From Diphasiastrum complanatum (Eukaryota; Streptophyta; Lycopodiopsida; Lycopodiales; Lycopodiaceae), in the NCBI GenBank assembly GCA_029204225.1, contig CM055098.1, forward strand, positions 25,833,473 to 25,897,472: a stretch of 64,000 nucleotides of DNA. Direction: 5' to 3'. Numbering within the stretch: position 1 is the first letter of the stretch; every line of letters starts with the position of its first letter. A program made the translations under genes and the position numbers. Positions 1 through 11,717 of the stretch are shown here, piece by piece. The notes beneath the pieces are model-generated. The model was not told where the DNA came from, ran no database searches, and was given only the letters and a program-made list of their open reading frames with translations.

Positions 1-65
1 CGAGTTCATGCCAAATTTTTTCAAAATTTTCAAAATTCTCAGAGCAATCTAAAATCACTACTGCC

Positions 66-3000
66 ATGGCTTCCCGTGATTTCTCACTGAGCTTGCACCG
101 CCGTAAACCCCCTCGTCCTTATTCAGGGGATATAATCATGATCTCTCTTACGAGTTACACCGAGCAGCTCACACTGGCCAAAGATATCCTCACCAACCTT
201 GGTTTTGATCTAACACTTTTCCGGGACCAGTAGAGCGAGAGCCTCATCCGAGCAGCTTATTCGACCTATTCGGATGAGTTCCAAACTTTTCGGCTTACAA
301 CCAAGACTAGCAGTTATTCTATTATCAACGTCTCTGCGGCGGATCTTCAGAGTGTCGGCTTTCCTAATCTCGGAGAGACAATCCATGACAAGGACACCAG
401 TTATGATGCCAAGTACTTCACCAAGTTTCTAATAGACGACGGCAAAACCATTGCCCAAACCAACAACGGGATCGCTATCCGACTCATCACGGATCCCCAT
501 CTACGGACCGCCTCAAAGATCATCGTCACCATGGCTGTAGTACATACCACCAAGATGGATCACATTCCACCGAGCGATCTCTTCTCTCTCACCCTCACCA
601 TGGACGCCCTGAAAGCCTGCAAATCAACTACCAAATGTGGGTATCTCCTCCATATGTTGGTCACCAAGCAATTGGGGTCTAAGACGGCTGCTGCCATCAA
701 GGAGCTGGATGTTGTTTATCCAAGCACAAAAAAATGAGCCACCCCCCAACCGACAGCAGAACCAGTCTCACCAGCCCCACCTACTAAGAAGCAGAAAGGG
801 AAGGCCTCCAGTACCGAAGCAGATGTCCCACAAGACATTCTCTCCAATGACATCGGGGTAGAATATGCTGAATCCGGAGGGAGCCTTAAACAATCTCAGG
901 TCCCAAAGGAGGTCCTAGAGCAACAGACGGCCTTACTTCAACAGGCCCAACAACGCCAAAAAATAGTAGCAGCAGCAGCAGACAGCTTCGGAACGACAAG
1001 CACTTCTGGCTCTGATCCTATGGGCGTGAATCCGTCCACACAGGCAATCTCCTCTCCATCCCTTGCTCTCACAATCCCACCACCACCCCCACCATTTACT
1101 GTCACCTCCACACCCCTACTAACTCTCAACACGGGCTTCCCATCCACACTTCCACAAAAGCCCTCAACTGTACAAATCTCCACCCTACTTGACTCCACAG
1201 TCAACGTAGATGATTTTGCCTTATAATTACTAACTGCATGCCCATCAACCACTGTCACCACTAACCCAGTCCCACAATCTCCGCCACGTAGTCTCTCCCC
1301 ACCTCTCAATCCACAATCACCCCTCCCTGCCTTTCCTACACCTCCGTCTAGCCCTGCTCCTGATTTTCTACCATTTAACTCCATGTCGTATCCTAACTAC
1401 ACACGAAACCTACCCGACATTGGTCCTTGGGAGCAGCTACCCCTTACAGCCCAAAAGGCAGTATGGTTGGTGAATGAGCTCCAATACAATATATTCGGCA
1501 GCCTAGGGGGACAACACACTATGCGGCAATTCGACGATGGTGCTATGGCGGGCCTTCAATTAGAAAAAGCAAGGCTGGAGGAGGAAACCAAACAACAACA
1601 GCTGTAGATCCAAAACCTCACGAATTACAATCAACAACAGCAACAGATGCTAATCCATCTCCAGAACCAGCTCCAACTGAAGGTATCCAACATGCAGCAA
1701 ACCATCGATACCCTCAATTCCGAGAAGGATGAGGCTATAGCAGATTCACAAGCAGCACGTTCTGCTATGAAGGAACAGTTGGAAATGGTGGACTTCAACG
1801 ACTTCGCACCGCCAGCTATCCATGAGGGAACTGCCATTCTAGTGGTGGCCTATTAAACGCTGGCCCAAAAGTTGAAAGCCACGACGGAGCAACACGCAAA
1901 ATTACAACAATCATACATTGCTTCCGTCGAGGCCCTAAACCAGCACATAGCCACCCTGGAAGAACGCTTAAAGGCTGCTGTCCAGTCGACACCGTCGGTT
2001 CATGCAGAGCACGCCCAATTTCATGATTCGGGGCACCACTTTGATGGACCTGATGGTGGAGATGGCGCAGGATTTCAACAGCCTCCTCCTGCAACTCAAA
2101 GCTCCGCATTTCAAAGCCATCCCCTGGGGCAAGGAGCTCAAACACCAACCAATCCATCGGGCTCTGGGGGTACTAGCTCCCAACATTTTCTTTTCCCTTC
2201 CACCGCTTCTAACCCCCTCGACACCACTAACCCCACCTTCATTCCACGACACTCTTCACCTGAATCACAACGCATTGCAGAAGCTAACCCCTCGCCTCCT
2301 CTATCTCCTGATCCCGATCCACAAACCGCACACGAGATTGCCTCTGAAGCCCCCACCATCCGGCATAGAATCACTCCCACAGAACCAAGCGAGGAGTTGG
2401 ACGTCTCTCAGGAGTTTGCAAAGAAGTACCCAACAATGAAAGAGCGAGGTGGCTACATATTGCCAGATTTGGACGAGTGTCAAACACATAAAGCAACAGT
2501 CAAACTCCTGGATCCACAACCTCTCTAGCGCCATCAGCTCTTCCTGCAAAGTAAGATCACGATGGCACGGTATCTCGAAGCTCCCTCCTACATGCGTACC
2601 AATCTTTATTACTATCCGGTAGCGAGGCGAGAACCGTTTCCTGCCACCAAGGTCAAGAATAGAATCTTTTGGCCTAAACTCACAGGAGTCGATACCGGCA
2701 ACTTGGCCGAAGACATGGTCACCAACTGCCAAGTCTTCTACCAGAAGCACCATGGCAATCATGATCGCAATGTTAGGTATTTTGCGGATAATTGCGGCCT
2801 GGTGGCATTTTTGACAGAACTCAGAGGTTTTTGGGATCAAGGGTTACCCCCAATTGCCCTTGCCATCAATAAATCCTTGCGCACGCAAGACGACCATATC
2901 AACGTTGCAAGGCTCTATTATTGCGCTGCACTTACTTCTGCCTTGCATGTTGATATGGTGGAGCTATGGAAAATCCATAATTTTTTCCAGGGTATGTTCC

Positions 3001-3164
3001 ATTATTACAAACCCATGCCCTTTCTGAACAAATTACCGTGGCAAATGATGGAGGGCATCGAGACGACCATCTACCACTCCCGACACAAACAGTCTCCCCT
3101 CCAAGAAGCACAAAAAATCCAGGACGAAAAGGTGTCGATTGGTGTGGGACCACCAATCCACTAA
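66..3164 (+). pseudogene. Accessory ORF at the 3' end of a Ty3/gypsy-like element, six in-frame stops
   Basis: One reading frame runs for about 1,033 codons from the ATG at 66 to the TAA at 3162 without any frameshift, but is cut by stops at 231, 735, 1224, 1605, 1854 and 2526. It encodes, in order, an N-terminal globular segment (about codons 1-220), a Ser/Pro/Thr-rich linker including a run of prolines near 1080, a Gln-rich coiled coil (about 1560-1970), a second Pro/Ser-rich linker and a C-terminal domain of about 200 residues (2562-3161) rich in aromatic residues. No gag, protease, reverse transcriptase or integrase motif is present. The stop codon lies directly against a polypurine tract and LTR start, so the ORF sits between pol and the 3' LTR, the env-like position. 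I see no signal peptide or membrane segment, so I do not call it an envelope. Function unknown. A shorter, similarly organised ORF lies at 31528-32661. Confidence 0.6.
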
Positions 3165-3176
3165 GGAGGGGGATAA
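3163..3176 (+). other. Polypurine tract of the gypsy-like element
   Basis: An AAGGAGGGGGATAA run overlaps the stop codon of the accessory ORF and is followed at once by TGTTAGC, the usual layout of a plus-strand priming site in front of a 3' LTR. Confidence 0.6.
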
Positions 3177-4118
3177 TGTTAGCAACTGTGCTAACACAAA
3201 GAAAATAAAAAAATAATAAAACTCCGTGGCATGTGTTTTGTAAGACCACGTATGAGTATCTGTCAATAAACTTCAAGCCATGGCATGTGTTTTGTAAGTC
3301 CATGAGTAGAAGCTTAAATAATAATAAAATAGCTTAAACTTAGATTTAGAACTTAGACTTAGGAAACTTAAGATTAGAAATATTTTATCTTAAGTTGTCC
3401 TAAGTTAAGAAAATTGAAGTTCGAAATCCTAAGTTAGAAGTTCTAGAAAGGCTAGAAACAGATTAGTCCCATAAGTTAGTAGACACTCATGGAAGACCCT
3501 CCTTGCCACAAAAGGAGAGGTATTTGCATTGTAAGTAACACTTTTGAGATTAAGCTATCTTGCTCTCTATTTTGGAGAATTATCATTCTATTCCATTTGT
3601 GTTCCCCTTGGAAAGGTGCATAGCTTGAGGGAAGGTGCTCGGGCCTCTTCTTGCCTCCTTTTCATCGGTTTTATTATGGCATGTTCATTATTGTTTATTT
3701 GTTTCGTATTAGCCGCAATCTCATTTTATTACCCTTCGGGTGTTAGTCTAGGATTAGTCTAGTCACCTTGTTAGTTGGGTAAGCCTTAGCAAGGATTTTC
3801 ATTGTTGTTACTAATTAGTTTTCGGGCACTAGTTGGGTAAGCCTTAGTGCTCTCATTCCTTCATATTTCTGTTGAAGCTTTTGTAAAAACTTAAAAAGTG
3901 GACGAATCTCTACATCCCTATAATACACCCGTAAGTAGATCTAGCCACCGCACTCACTAGAAATACTTCCAACATAAAGTTAGTGAATAAAGTTGGGACT
4001 CTCACCAAAATTGGTTTCCTCCAATTATTGAATGAGTTCCCACTCTTTTTTAAGTTTGAATAGTTAGGGAGGTAGAAAGGGGCCAATAGAAATTTGAGGC
4101 CAAGGCCCTCCTCTCCAC

Positions 4119-4127
4119 TATAAATAG
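4119..4127 (+). promoter_or_regulatory. LTR TATA box, unit 1
   Basis: TATAAATAG in the context CACTATAAATAGGGGCC, a strong plant TATA box in the position expected at the end of U3. Transcription would start about 30 bases downstream. Confidence 0.6.
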
Positions 4128-4805
4128 GGGCCAACTCAAGTTGCTCCTCATGTTCAGATCTACATTTCAATACAAGCAAATTGGTTCTATTATGGGATGG
4201 ACTTGTGAATGTCCTTGCTCTCTATATATTTTTCTCCATCTCTCATGCTTTTGTTGTATTTGTTAATTGTTGGATCTGAATGTTATTGGTATTGTCATTT
4301 CTTATGCTTTTTGTGAGAGAGAAAGGGAGAGAGAGAGAAAAAAAGTAAGTTTCATTGTGGATTTAGGGTTAATGGTTGTAGTGATAATTGGTAGTGTTAA
4401 TGGATGTTAGTGTTCGGGTGTTAGTCTAGGATTAGTCTAGTCACCTTGTTAGTTGGGTAAGCCTTAGCAAGAATTTTCATTGTTGTTACTAATTAGTTTA
4501 TTTCCGTTTCGGACATTAGTTGGGTAAGCCTTAGTGCTCTCATTCCTTCATATTTTTGTTGAAGCTTTTGTAGAAACTTAAAAAGTGGACGAATCTCTAC
4601 ATCCCTATAATACTCCTGTAAGTAGATCTAGCCACCGCACTCACTAGAAATACTTCCAACATCAAGTTAGTGAATAAAGTTGGGACTCTCACCAAAATTG
4701 GTTTCCTCCAATTATTGAATGAGTTTCCACTCTTTTTTAAGTTTGAATAGTTAGGGAGGTAGAAAGGGGCCAATAGAAATTTGAGGCCAAGGCCCTCCTC
4801 TCCAC

Positions 4806-4814
4806 TATAAATAG
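4806..4814 (+). promoter_or_regulatory. LTR TATA box, unit 2
   Basis: Identical TATAAATAG in the second tandem unit, with the same flanks as unit 1. Confidence 0.6.
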
Positions 4815-5492
4815 GGGCCAACTCAAGTTGCTCCTCATGTTCAGATCTACATTTCAATACAAGCAGATTGGTTCTCTTATGGAATGGACTTGTGAATGTC
4901 CTTGCTCTCTATATATTTTTCTCCATCTCTCATGCTTTTGTTGTATTTGTTAATTGTTGGATCTGAATGTTATTGGTATTGTCATTTCTTATGCTTTTTG
5001 TGAGAGAGAAAGGGAGAGAGAGAGAAAAAAAGTAAGTTTCATTGTGGATTTAGGGTTAATGGTTGTAGTGATAATTGGTAGTGTTAATGGATGTTAGTGT
5101 TCGGGTGTTAGTCTAGGATTAGTCTAGTCACCTTGTTAGTTGGGTAAGCCTTAGCAAGGATTTTGATTGTTGTTACTAATTAGTTTATTTCCGTTTCGGA
5201 CATTAGTTGGGTAAGCCTTAGTGCTCTCATTCCTTCATATTTTTGTTGAAGCTTTTGTAGAAACTTAAAAAGTGGACGAATCTCTACATCCCTATAATAC
5301 ACCCGTAAGTAGATCTAGCCACCGCACTCACTAGAAATACTTCCAACATCAAGTTAGTGAATAAAGTTGGGACTCTCACCAAATTTGGTTTCCTCCAATT
5401 ATTGAATGAGTTGCCACTCTTTTTTAAGTTTAAATAGTTAGGGAGGTAGAAATGGGCCAATAGAAACTTGAGGCCAAGGCCCTCCTCTCCAC

Positions 5493-5501
5493 TATAAATA
5501 G
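5493..5501 (+). promoter_or_regulatory. LTR TATA box, unit 3
   Basis: Identical TATAAATAG in the third tandem unit, the copy nearest the downstream flank. Confidence 0.6.
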
Positions 5502-5989
5502 GGGCCAACTCAAGTTGCTCCTCATGTTCAGATCTACATTTCAATACAAGCAGATTGGTTCTCTTATGGAATGGACTTGTGAATGTCCTTGCTCTCTATA
5601 TATTTTTCTCCATCTCTCATGCTTTTGTTGTATTTGTTAATTGTTGGATTTGAATGTTATTGAGATTGTCATTTCTTATGATTTTTGTGAGAGAGAAAGA
5701 GAGAGAGAGAGAGAGAAAGAGTAAGTTTCATTGTGGATTTGGGGTTAATGGTTGTAGTGATAATTGGTAGTGTTAATGGATGTTAGTGTTAGATGTGGAT
5801 CTTCCATTCATGCTGAATTATGAGATATGCTATCGCTCTCATAGGATCGAACCTTCGCGTGATGACTAACTTCATTTCCTTGATGCTTGGATCTTGGGTT
5901 GAGGCTAGGAAGGAAATAGCCCCACTACAACGACATGTTGGAATCCGATAGACCCCAACGTGGATATGGCATGGAACATTTTTTAAAAA

Positions 5990-6135
5990 AAATTACATGT
6001 CATCTGATGTGGATGTCGGATTTCGACGTTTACGTCAGCAATCCGAATACGACGTCCGAATATCTGACTTTTGACGTCCGAACCTTGACCAACACGGACG
6101 TCGGATTCCGATGTGTTTGGAGGGCATCAGATTCC
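5990..6135. repeat. Dispersed repeat, copy 1 (partner at 48060-48180)
   Basis: The segment around GTCAGCAATCCGAATACGA is found again at 48060-48180 with scattered differences. It is built from short GACGTCGGATTCCGATGT-like motifs that repeat within the copy. No coding potential or known family recognised. Confidence 0.6.
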
Positions 6136-6617
<482 letters not shown>

Positions 6618-6635
6618 CCACCAATCGTACCCACA

Positions 6636-6683
6636 GTTAGCAAGGTATCTCAAGGGGTAGGCACCCTAAGATGGAGTGCTAAC
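6636..6683 (-). other. Terminal hairpin of Penelope-like copy A
   Basis: GTTAGCA (6636-6642) and TGCTAAC (6677-6683) form perfect 7-base arms about 20 bases from the (CT)n tail. An inner pairing of AGGGGT with ACCCT is weaker here than in copy B. Both copies keep the arms. Confidence 0.5.
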
Positions 6684-9600
6684 TACCCACCAAGAAAAAA
6701 TCCGTATTTTTTGGTAGTGCAAAGATCAATCCAGGGAACATATTGTGTAAGAATATTTTGTCGATGATTCCGTAAAGTCTTCCTTTCATAAAGCCATTTT
6801 TTTGAAATGCCAAAACAATGTCATTGATTTCGTTAATAAAAGTAGTTTGATCACCACAACAATACATAGCAACAATAATCTGTGCAATGATAACCTTATA
6901 AGAGTTAAAGATCGGTCTATTGGATGCCAAGTGCATGAACTGGAAAAAGGGAAACGGTAGTTCCTTCCTTTTACCAAACTTTTTTATATAAAAAATGCCA
7001 GACTCAGAATCAAAGGTAGTAGTAACATTCAAAAAGTACACCGTATTGTCATTAGACTCCTCGCTTTTGATGGTCAAGTACTCCAAAAGATAAATCCATT
7101 TAGCATTATCAATGGTACACGGTTGTTCTTTGTCCAAAAATAAAAGCGCAACCGGATTATTAAAAAAACATGTCATATATATATATATATTGAAATGTAT
7201 TCTTGAACGCCTGTAAATATTCAATCTTTTCAAGTCTGGCAAGTCTTTTCATAAAATGTAATTCATAAAATGACAAGTACTAGTTACACCACATAGGGGA
7301 ACATGCAAATCCCATGGGTATACCACAAACTTGTCTCCAAGCTTTGTTTTCGAGTCTCACAATGCAATGGTCAATCAGTAAATCATTCCATTGGCAAAGT
7401 AGTAACTTGTCCATATGAGTCCATTTTTCAGTTGGTTTGCTTATCCATTTCCATTTACATTCCTCATAATTAGATTTCCACTTATAGGCAAGATTTTTGT
7501 TCTTGCTAAATTTGAAAGCATACAAGATCATTTTTCGTATAATAGTCTTAAGTCCATCCGAGCCATCAAGAGGGATGTTTTCATAACACTTAGAGATGTC
7601 TAAAAACACATAGAAGCGATCTTATTTTGGCAAATTAAGATAAGAATCAATGGATGAGTCGCACTGCCAAAATAGGTTGGTATCCACATTTAGGTAACTC
7701 CGGTATGAGTGTGCCTTAAGGCTTGCCTCCTCCATTAGGAGTGGAGACAGAATACCAAGGCCTCCAAAAAGAAATGTGGCCACCTTTGAAAAGTAGTAGT
7801 CATGTGCGTTTGTAATCCATCTGAAGGTATTTTTATGTGCTTTAAAAGTGTAGAGAAGAAATGGTAATTCTTCTTTTCCTACAATGTCATTTGGCAGTAT
7901 TTTAGAAAACTATGCTTAGTAATAGCCAAGGCATTATCAATGTTATTGCTATCAACGTCTGGAAAAGGGACAAAATATGGACGATAATCTTTGCAATGCC
8001 AAGTTTCTAACAAAGTTTATGCACATGAAACAAGGATTATGCTGGGCTTTATCTATTCCATTTACATACAAAAAAGTAGTAATCCAGTCACGTTCATCAA
8101 TAGCATTCTTTAAATCCTTCTTTGCGAAGTTTTTACCATGAAGCCATCTACAAATTAGATCATGTTCCACAATAATATCATGATCCACATTCTGATAACT
8201 GGGTAAGAAAGTAGCCAATTTCAACCATCCATGGTAAAGTTCCAAAGTGACCTCATTAATATTATATTGACGTAAAGGAATATGATTAAGCCCTTTGTTT
8301 AGGTTGTTCCTTAAAAGTTTACTATCAATAATTCCAGTATTTATAGAAACAACATGCCCAATTTTATTATCAATAAACACATTAAACCATTTAGAATTTG
8401 AGCACATACAAGGTGGAATATTATCAGTATCGAACTTACAAAAGACTTAAAAGGGCCTATACCATTCATGTTTCAAATGCGGAAAAAAAGTCTAACCAAA
8501 CAAAATTTGCTCAAAGATGTCATCAATGTAACCAAAAATGTGAAGTAAAGTCTCAGAATAAGGTTGTTTAACGTTTATACTCTCAAAGCATCTATTATAG
8601 TAACGTAAATACAAAAAATATCTCTCCTTTATCTCTTCTAACCAAAAGTCGTCGCCTACCAACTACACTGACCTCCAATACTCTAAGATCTTCAATATCC
8701 TCCTGCACATGGATCAATCATGGTAAAAGTTTAGCTTTCTGGTAGGAAGGACCCTTTTCAACCACTGCTTTGTCCCTCATTGCCTTTACTTGAAAAGTAT
8801 TTCCTCTTCTTGTTGCCACTACCTGATATGATTGAACTTGGATTATTTAAATTGAAGGAACCTATTTTTCTACTTGTATTCCTGTAAGGTAGAGAAGCTA
8901 GGCTTTTTAAGAAGACTTTCAATATCTCGTATATTCTTAGCATCACCAAGATGTGCAAGCAACTTGGCAGTAGGGTTAAGAAAATTTCAATGGCAGCTTC
9001 AATCATATATTGTCTGATGTACATAAAGGCAAGGTAGGCTTTAACAACATCCCTAGTAGGCTTATGAAGCCAAAGAAAGAAGACATTGAGTTGGTTCTAT
9101 AAAGATGTACCAGAGAAGAATTTGGCAAGGTTGTTCATCATATACCAGATAGCGTGATCAAACTTAATGATAGAAGAATTGTTTTTACATTTGTCGTCAC
9201 ATCTGCATTTAAAACAGGGTCTTATCTAGTTCTAGATTCTAGCTTGTTGCCGGCTCATCCTATTGAAGCCAGTCTCAAAGTGGCCTCTAGTTCTAGTCAG
9301 GTTTGCTCAGAAGGACATCTTGTAGGTTTGAATCTGATCATGTCAATGATGGTATCAAAGGCAATAGGTGTATAAAACGATTAGGTACTAAAGGTACTTT
9401 GCAACTTTTGGATTGGCAGAATTCAAAGGCAGATTGATTGTCTACTTCGTAGACTACGATGCACTATCTTCATCAAGGTCTTCGGTAAAGATCAAAGGAT
9501 GAGGTGAGGTAGGAGGTTTAGTAAGGGTAGGGGTATCAATAGAAAGTTCACCAATTTTTTTTTCCAAACAGGCAAAAATCTTTCAAATATGTAAATTGTA

Positions 9601-9850
9601 GCATCTTTCTTCAACAACAATATGTTCAGCATAGTTAGAAAGATACATATAGATTTTTTCAACCATGCCTAATGTTTTCTTCTTTTCAATGAAATCCATA
9701 TATATTTTGATCCAATCCATAGTAGTCATCAAGTCAAGAAGGCAAAAGATCTTATCGTCAGGTCCACCAGCAACATCACAAGTAGCTTTATCATAAGACA
9801 TAATAAATTTGTGAACATCAACATCTTTCTTCATGTAACATATGACAGTC
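6679..9850 (-). pseudogene. Penelope-like reverse transcriptase, copy A (broken)
   Basis: Read 5' to 3' on the minus strand (high to low coordinates) the pieces are: an N-terminal region (9583-9850); the Penelope signature LNKGLNHIPLRQ near 8270 (7952-8407); the palm start with FLDISKCYENIPL, motif A, near 7580-7609; GIPMGFACSPMWCN, motif B, near 7280-7330; and the thumb-side segment with LASNRPIFNSYKV near 6910. Motif C, RYIDDI in copy B, is missing: the corresponding bases at 7174-7190 are a run of TA repeats. Family members are usually a single ORF of 600-1,000 residues; here the frame is broken many times. I assign the family from these motifs in order, not from a search. Confidence 0.75.
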
Positions 9851-9881
9851 TGAACAAAAAACTTAGAAGGAGGAAGGGGCT

Positions 9882-11402
9882 TTTGACCAATCCCCAAGAT
9901 ACTCGGACAGAGCAACTCAAGAGCACCTCTCACCTTAGACCGAGGAGGTCTCTGAGAAGACGAGACAAATGAAAACTGAGGGTCCAATATGAGAGCCGAG
10001 AAATGCTAGTTAGTAATAACAAGCCATAACTGTGTAAGCCTCATGGTGAATCCCGAAAGATGGAATGACCATTTAGGAACTAGTATTTCTAGGCAAATGT
10101 AATAAATGCAAGTAGACCCCTCTTAAAGAAAGTAGAGTGAGCCACCTTTTGATGGTGACCTCTAGTGGAGAGCAATATTCCACTTTGTGAAATGTGGAAA
10201 ATTCCACTAGGATGCCACCTAAGGAGCTCTCTTGCTTATTTAAGAGACTCCCTCTTTATGAAGAGGAGCTTTTTGTGTATTGTATCAACTCCATGCTGAA
10301 ATGAGAAGAGCCTCCATGAGCTAGATGCATCAATTGAGCTCCTTGATCATGATGGTTTTCTTGAGTGATGCCCCTATGATTATGCCCTTCCATTCATATT
10401 GTGTGTGGTTGTGGATTTAGAGTGGATTAGTTTTCTTGCTTTCCTAGTTGTGGATTAGATTTCATGTTTTCTTTGTTGAATTTCACACGTGTGGATTGTC
10501 CACTACATGTACTTGTGATCTCCTAAGGTGTGTAGATGCACCAAGATCAAGACTAGATTGAGATTCAAGATCTATCTTTGATTCTATGGCAAAAACACAC
10601 TACTACATGCATTCAATCACTTCCAACTCTCACTCACACATGTGGGAAGTGTTCCAAAAGTATTCTAAGTAAAAACAAGCTGCTCTCCTCGGGTAGAGAG
10701 AGAAAAACCATCATGAGCTCTCACGTAGGGAGAGAAAGCTAGAAATTCAATGACACTCAAAATCCACTCAATCTCAAAATCAATTAGATCCAAAAGGAGG
10801 AGTACAATGATACTAATAGATTCATGAGCTACCACAATGCTTAACTATGATTGGATCACACTTTGCCACCTCTTAATCCTATTGGACTATTGATCCATGC
10901 ACCTCTAAATTCTATTGGACTATATTCAAGCACACCTCAATTTTCTATTGGACCTCTCAAGTTTCCATCTCTAAATCTTATTGGACCTCTTAAGCTTCAT
11001 CAAACAAAAGCATGACACTTGTCTACACTCTAATTGGCACAAGTTTGGCTCTATTTTGGCTCAATATTGGCATTACAAGTGGAAATGGATAATTTGCCAT
11101 CTATGCCAAATTTGACCCTATCAACATCCTACACCTAAATGCTTGACTATGAAATTCTATGAGACCCCTATATCAAACATTTTGATTTACTTTACAATTC
11201 TCCACACGTGGGAACATCCTCCACACATGTGAGATTCACTTACAAACTTCTATCATAAAAAATACCAAGCTAGATTTTTGCCAATTTCTCACACTTGTGG
11301 ATCAATGTAGGAGCCAACATTCAAGTAAACTAAATAGGCTAAAAATGTGGCATAAATCTTGCATATTCTCTAACATTATATTTTTTGATGTTCTTGGGAT
11401 GT
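9882..11402 (+). repeat. 5' LTR of the gag-only element
   Basis: Matches the downstream LTR from TTTTGACCAATCC (TTCTGACGAATTCC in the partner) through ATTTCATGTTTT, and again from GGATCAAT to CTTGGGATGT. An 824-bp block (10475-11298) is absent from the partner, so either it was inserted here or deleted there. The first bases expected from the partner (TGTTGGCTGA) are missing. Confidence 0.6.
10869..10990. repeat. Degenerate ~33-bp repeats carrying CTATTGGAC
   Basis: Four successive copies of a unit centred on (C/T)CTATTGGAC, preceded by CACCTC or CATCTCTAAAT, spaced about 28-37 bases. Each contains an inverted CCAAT motif. They lie inside the 824-bp block found only in the 5' LTR. Confidence 0.55.
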
Positions 11403-11717
11403 ACTCATCAACCCACACCTATTGCAACAGTGTTCTTGAACAGATCCATAACAGTTCTCATCTGAAGTCTATCTTGCAAACGAACTACCCTACCTGCAAA
11501 ACGACCTGCAAGAAACAACAATTGCAGAGAAATAGACTTGCTTGCAAATCCGTCTGAAAACCAACTTGCTTGCACCTGAACCTGCAAACCAACTAGCAAG
11601 CCACAACAACTGCAAACACAAGCGATTAGACTTGCTTTAGTATCAAACTGCAAAACTAGAGCCCACACCCATCAACTACACTCTTTCAACCGTCCCGTCA
11701 TGCTCCATTTCTTTCAT

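Larger units (their letters stand above)
3735..5788 (+). repeat. Three tandem copies of a ~687-bp promoter-containing unit
   Basis: Units start at 3735, 4413 and 5100 with TTCGGGTGTTAGTCTAGG and are nearly identical to one another. Each carries, in order, two GTTGGGTAAGCCTTAG motifs, a CTATAAATAGGGG box about 380 bases in, a GA-rich tract and a TTTAGGGTTAATGG motif. The first unit is about 10 bases shorter because it lacks TTTATTTCC near its start. Spacing between equivalent sites is 687-688 bases. Unequal crossing-over inside the LTR is the simplest origin. Confidence 0.9.
3177..5934 (+). repeat. 3' LTR of the gypsy-like element, enlarged by an internal triplication
   Basis: The LTR begins TGTTAGC directly after the polypurine tract and opens with a perfect 8-4-8 palindrome (3177-3196). 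It holds three TATA boxes inside three tandem 0.69-kb units. The 3' limit is uncertain: I place it near the CACTACAACGACA at about 5934, because no matching 5' LTR is in the window. About 2.75 kb is long for an LTR, and much of that is the triplication. Confidence 0.5.

Noticed and set aside
3910-5544. Three similar minus-strand open frames of 86-89 codons, one in each LTR unit
   Set aside because: Their similarity follows from the near identity of the tandem units; they overlap the TATA region and no family matches. Not evidence of coding.
6636-6683. Hammerhead ribozyme at the Penelope-like ends
   Set aside because: No CUGANGA...GAAA core could be found near the hairpin on either strand.
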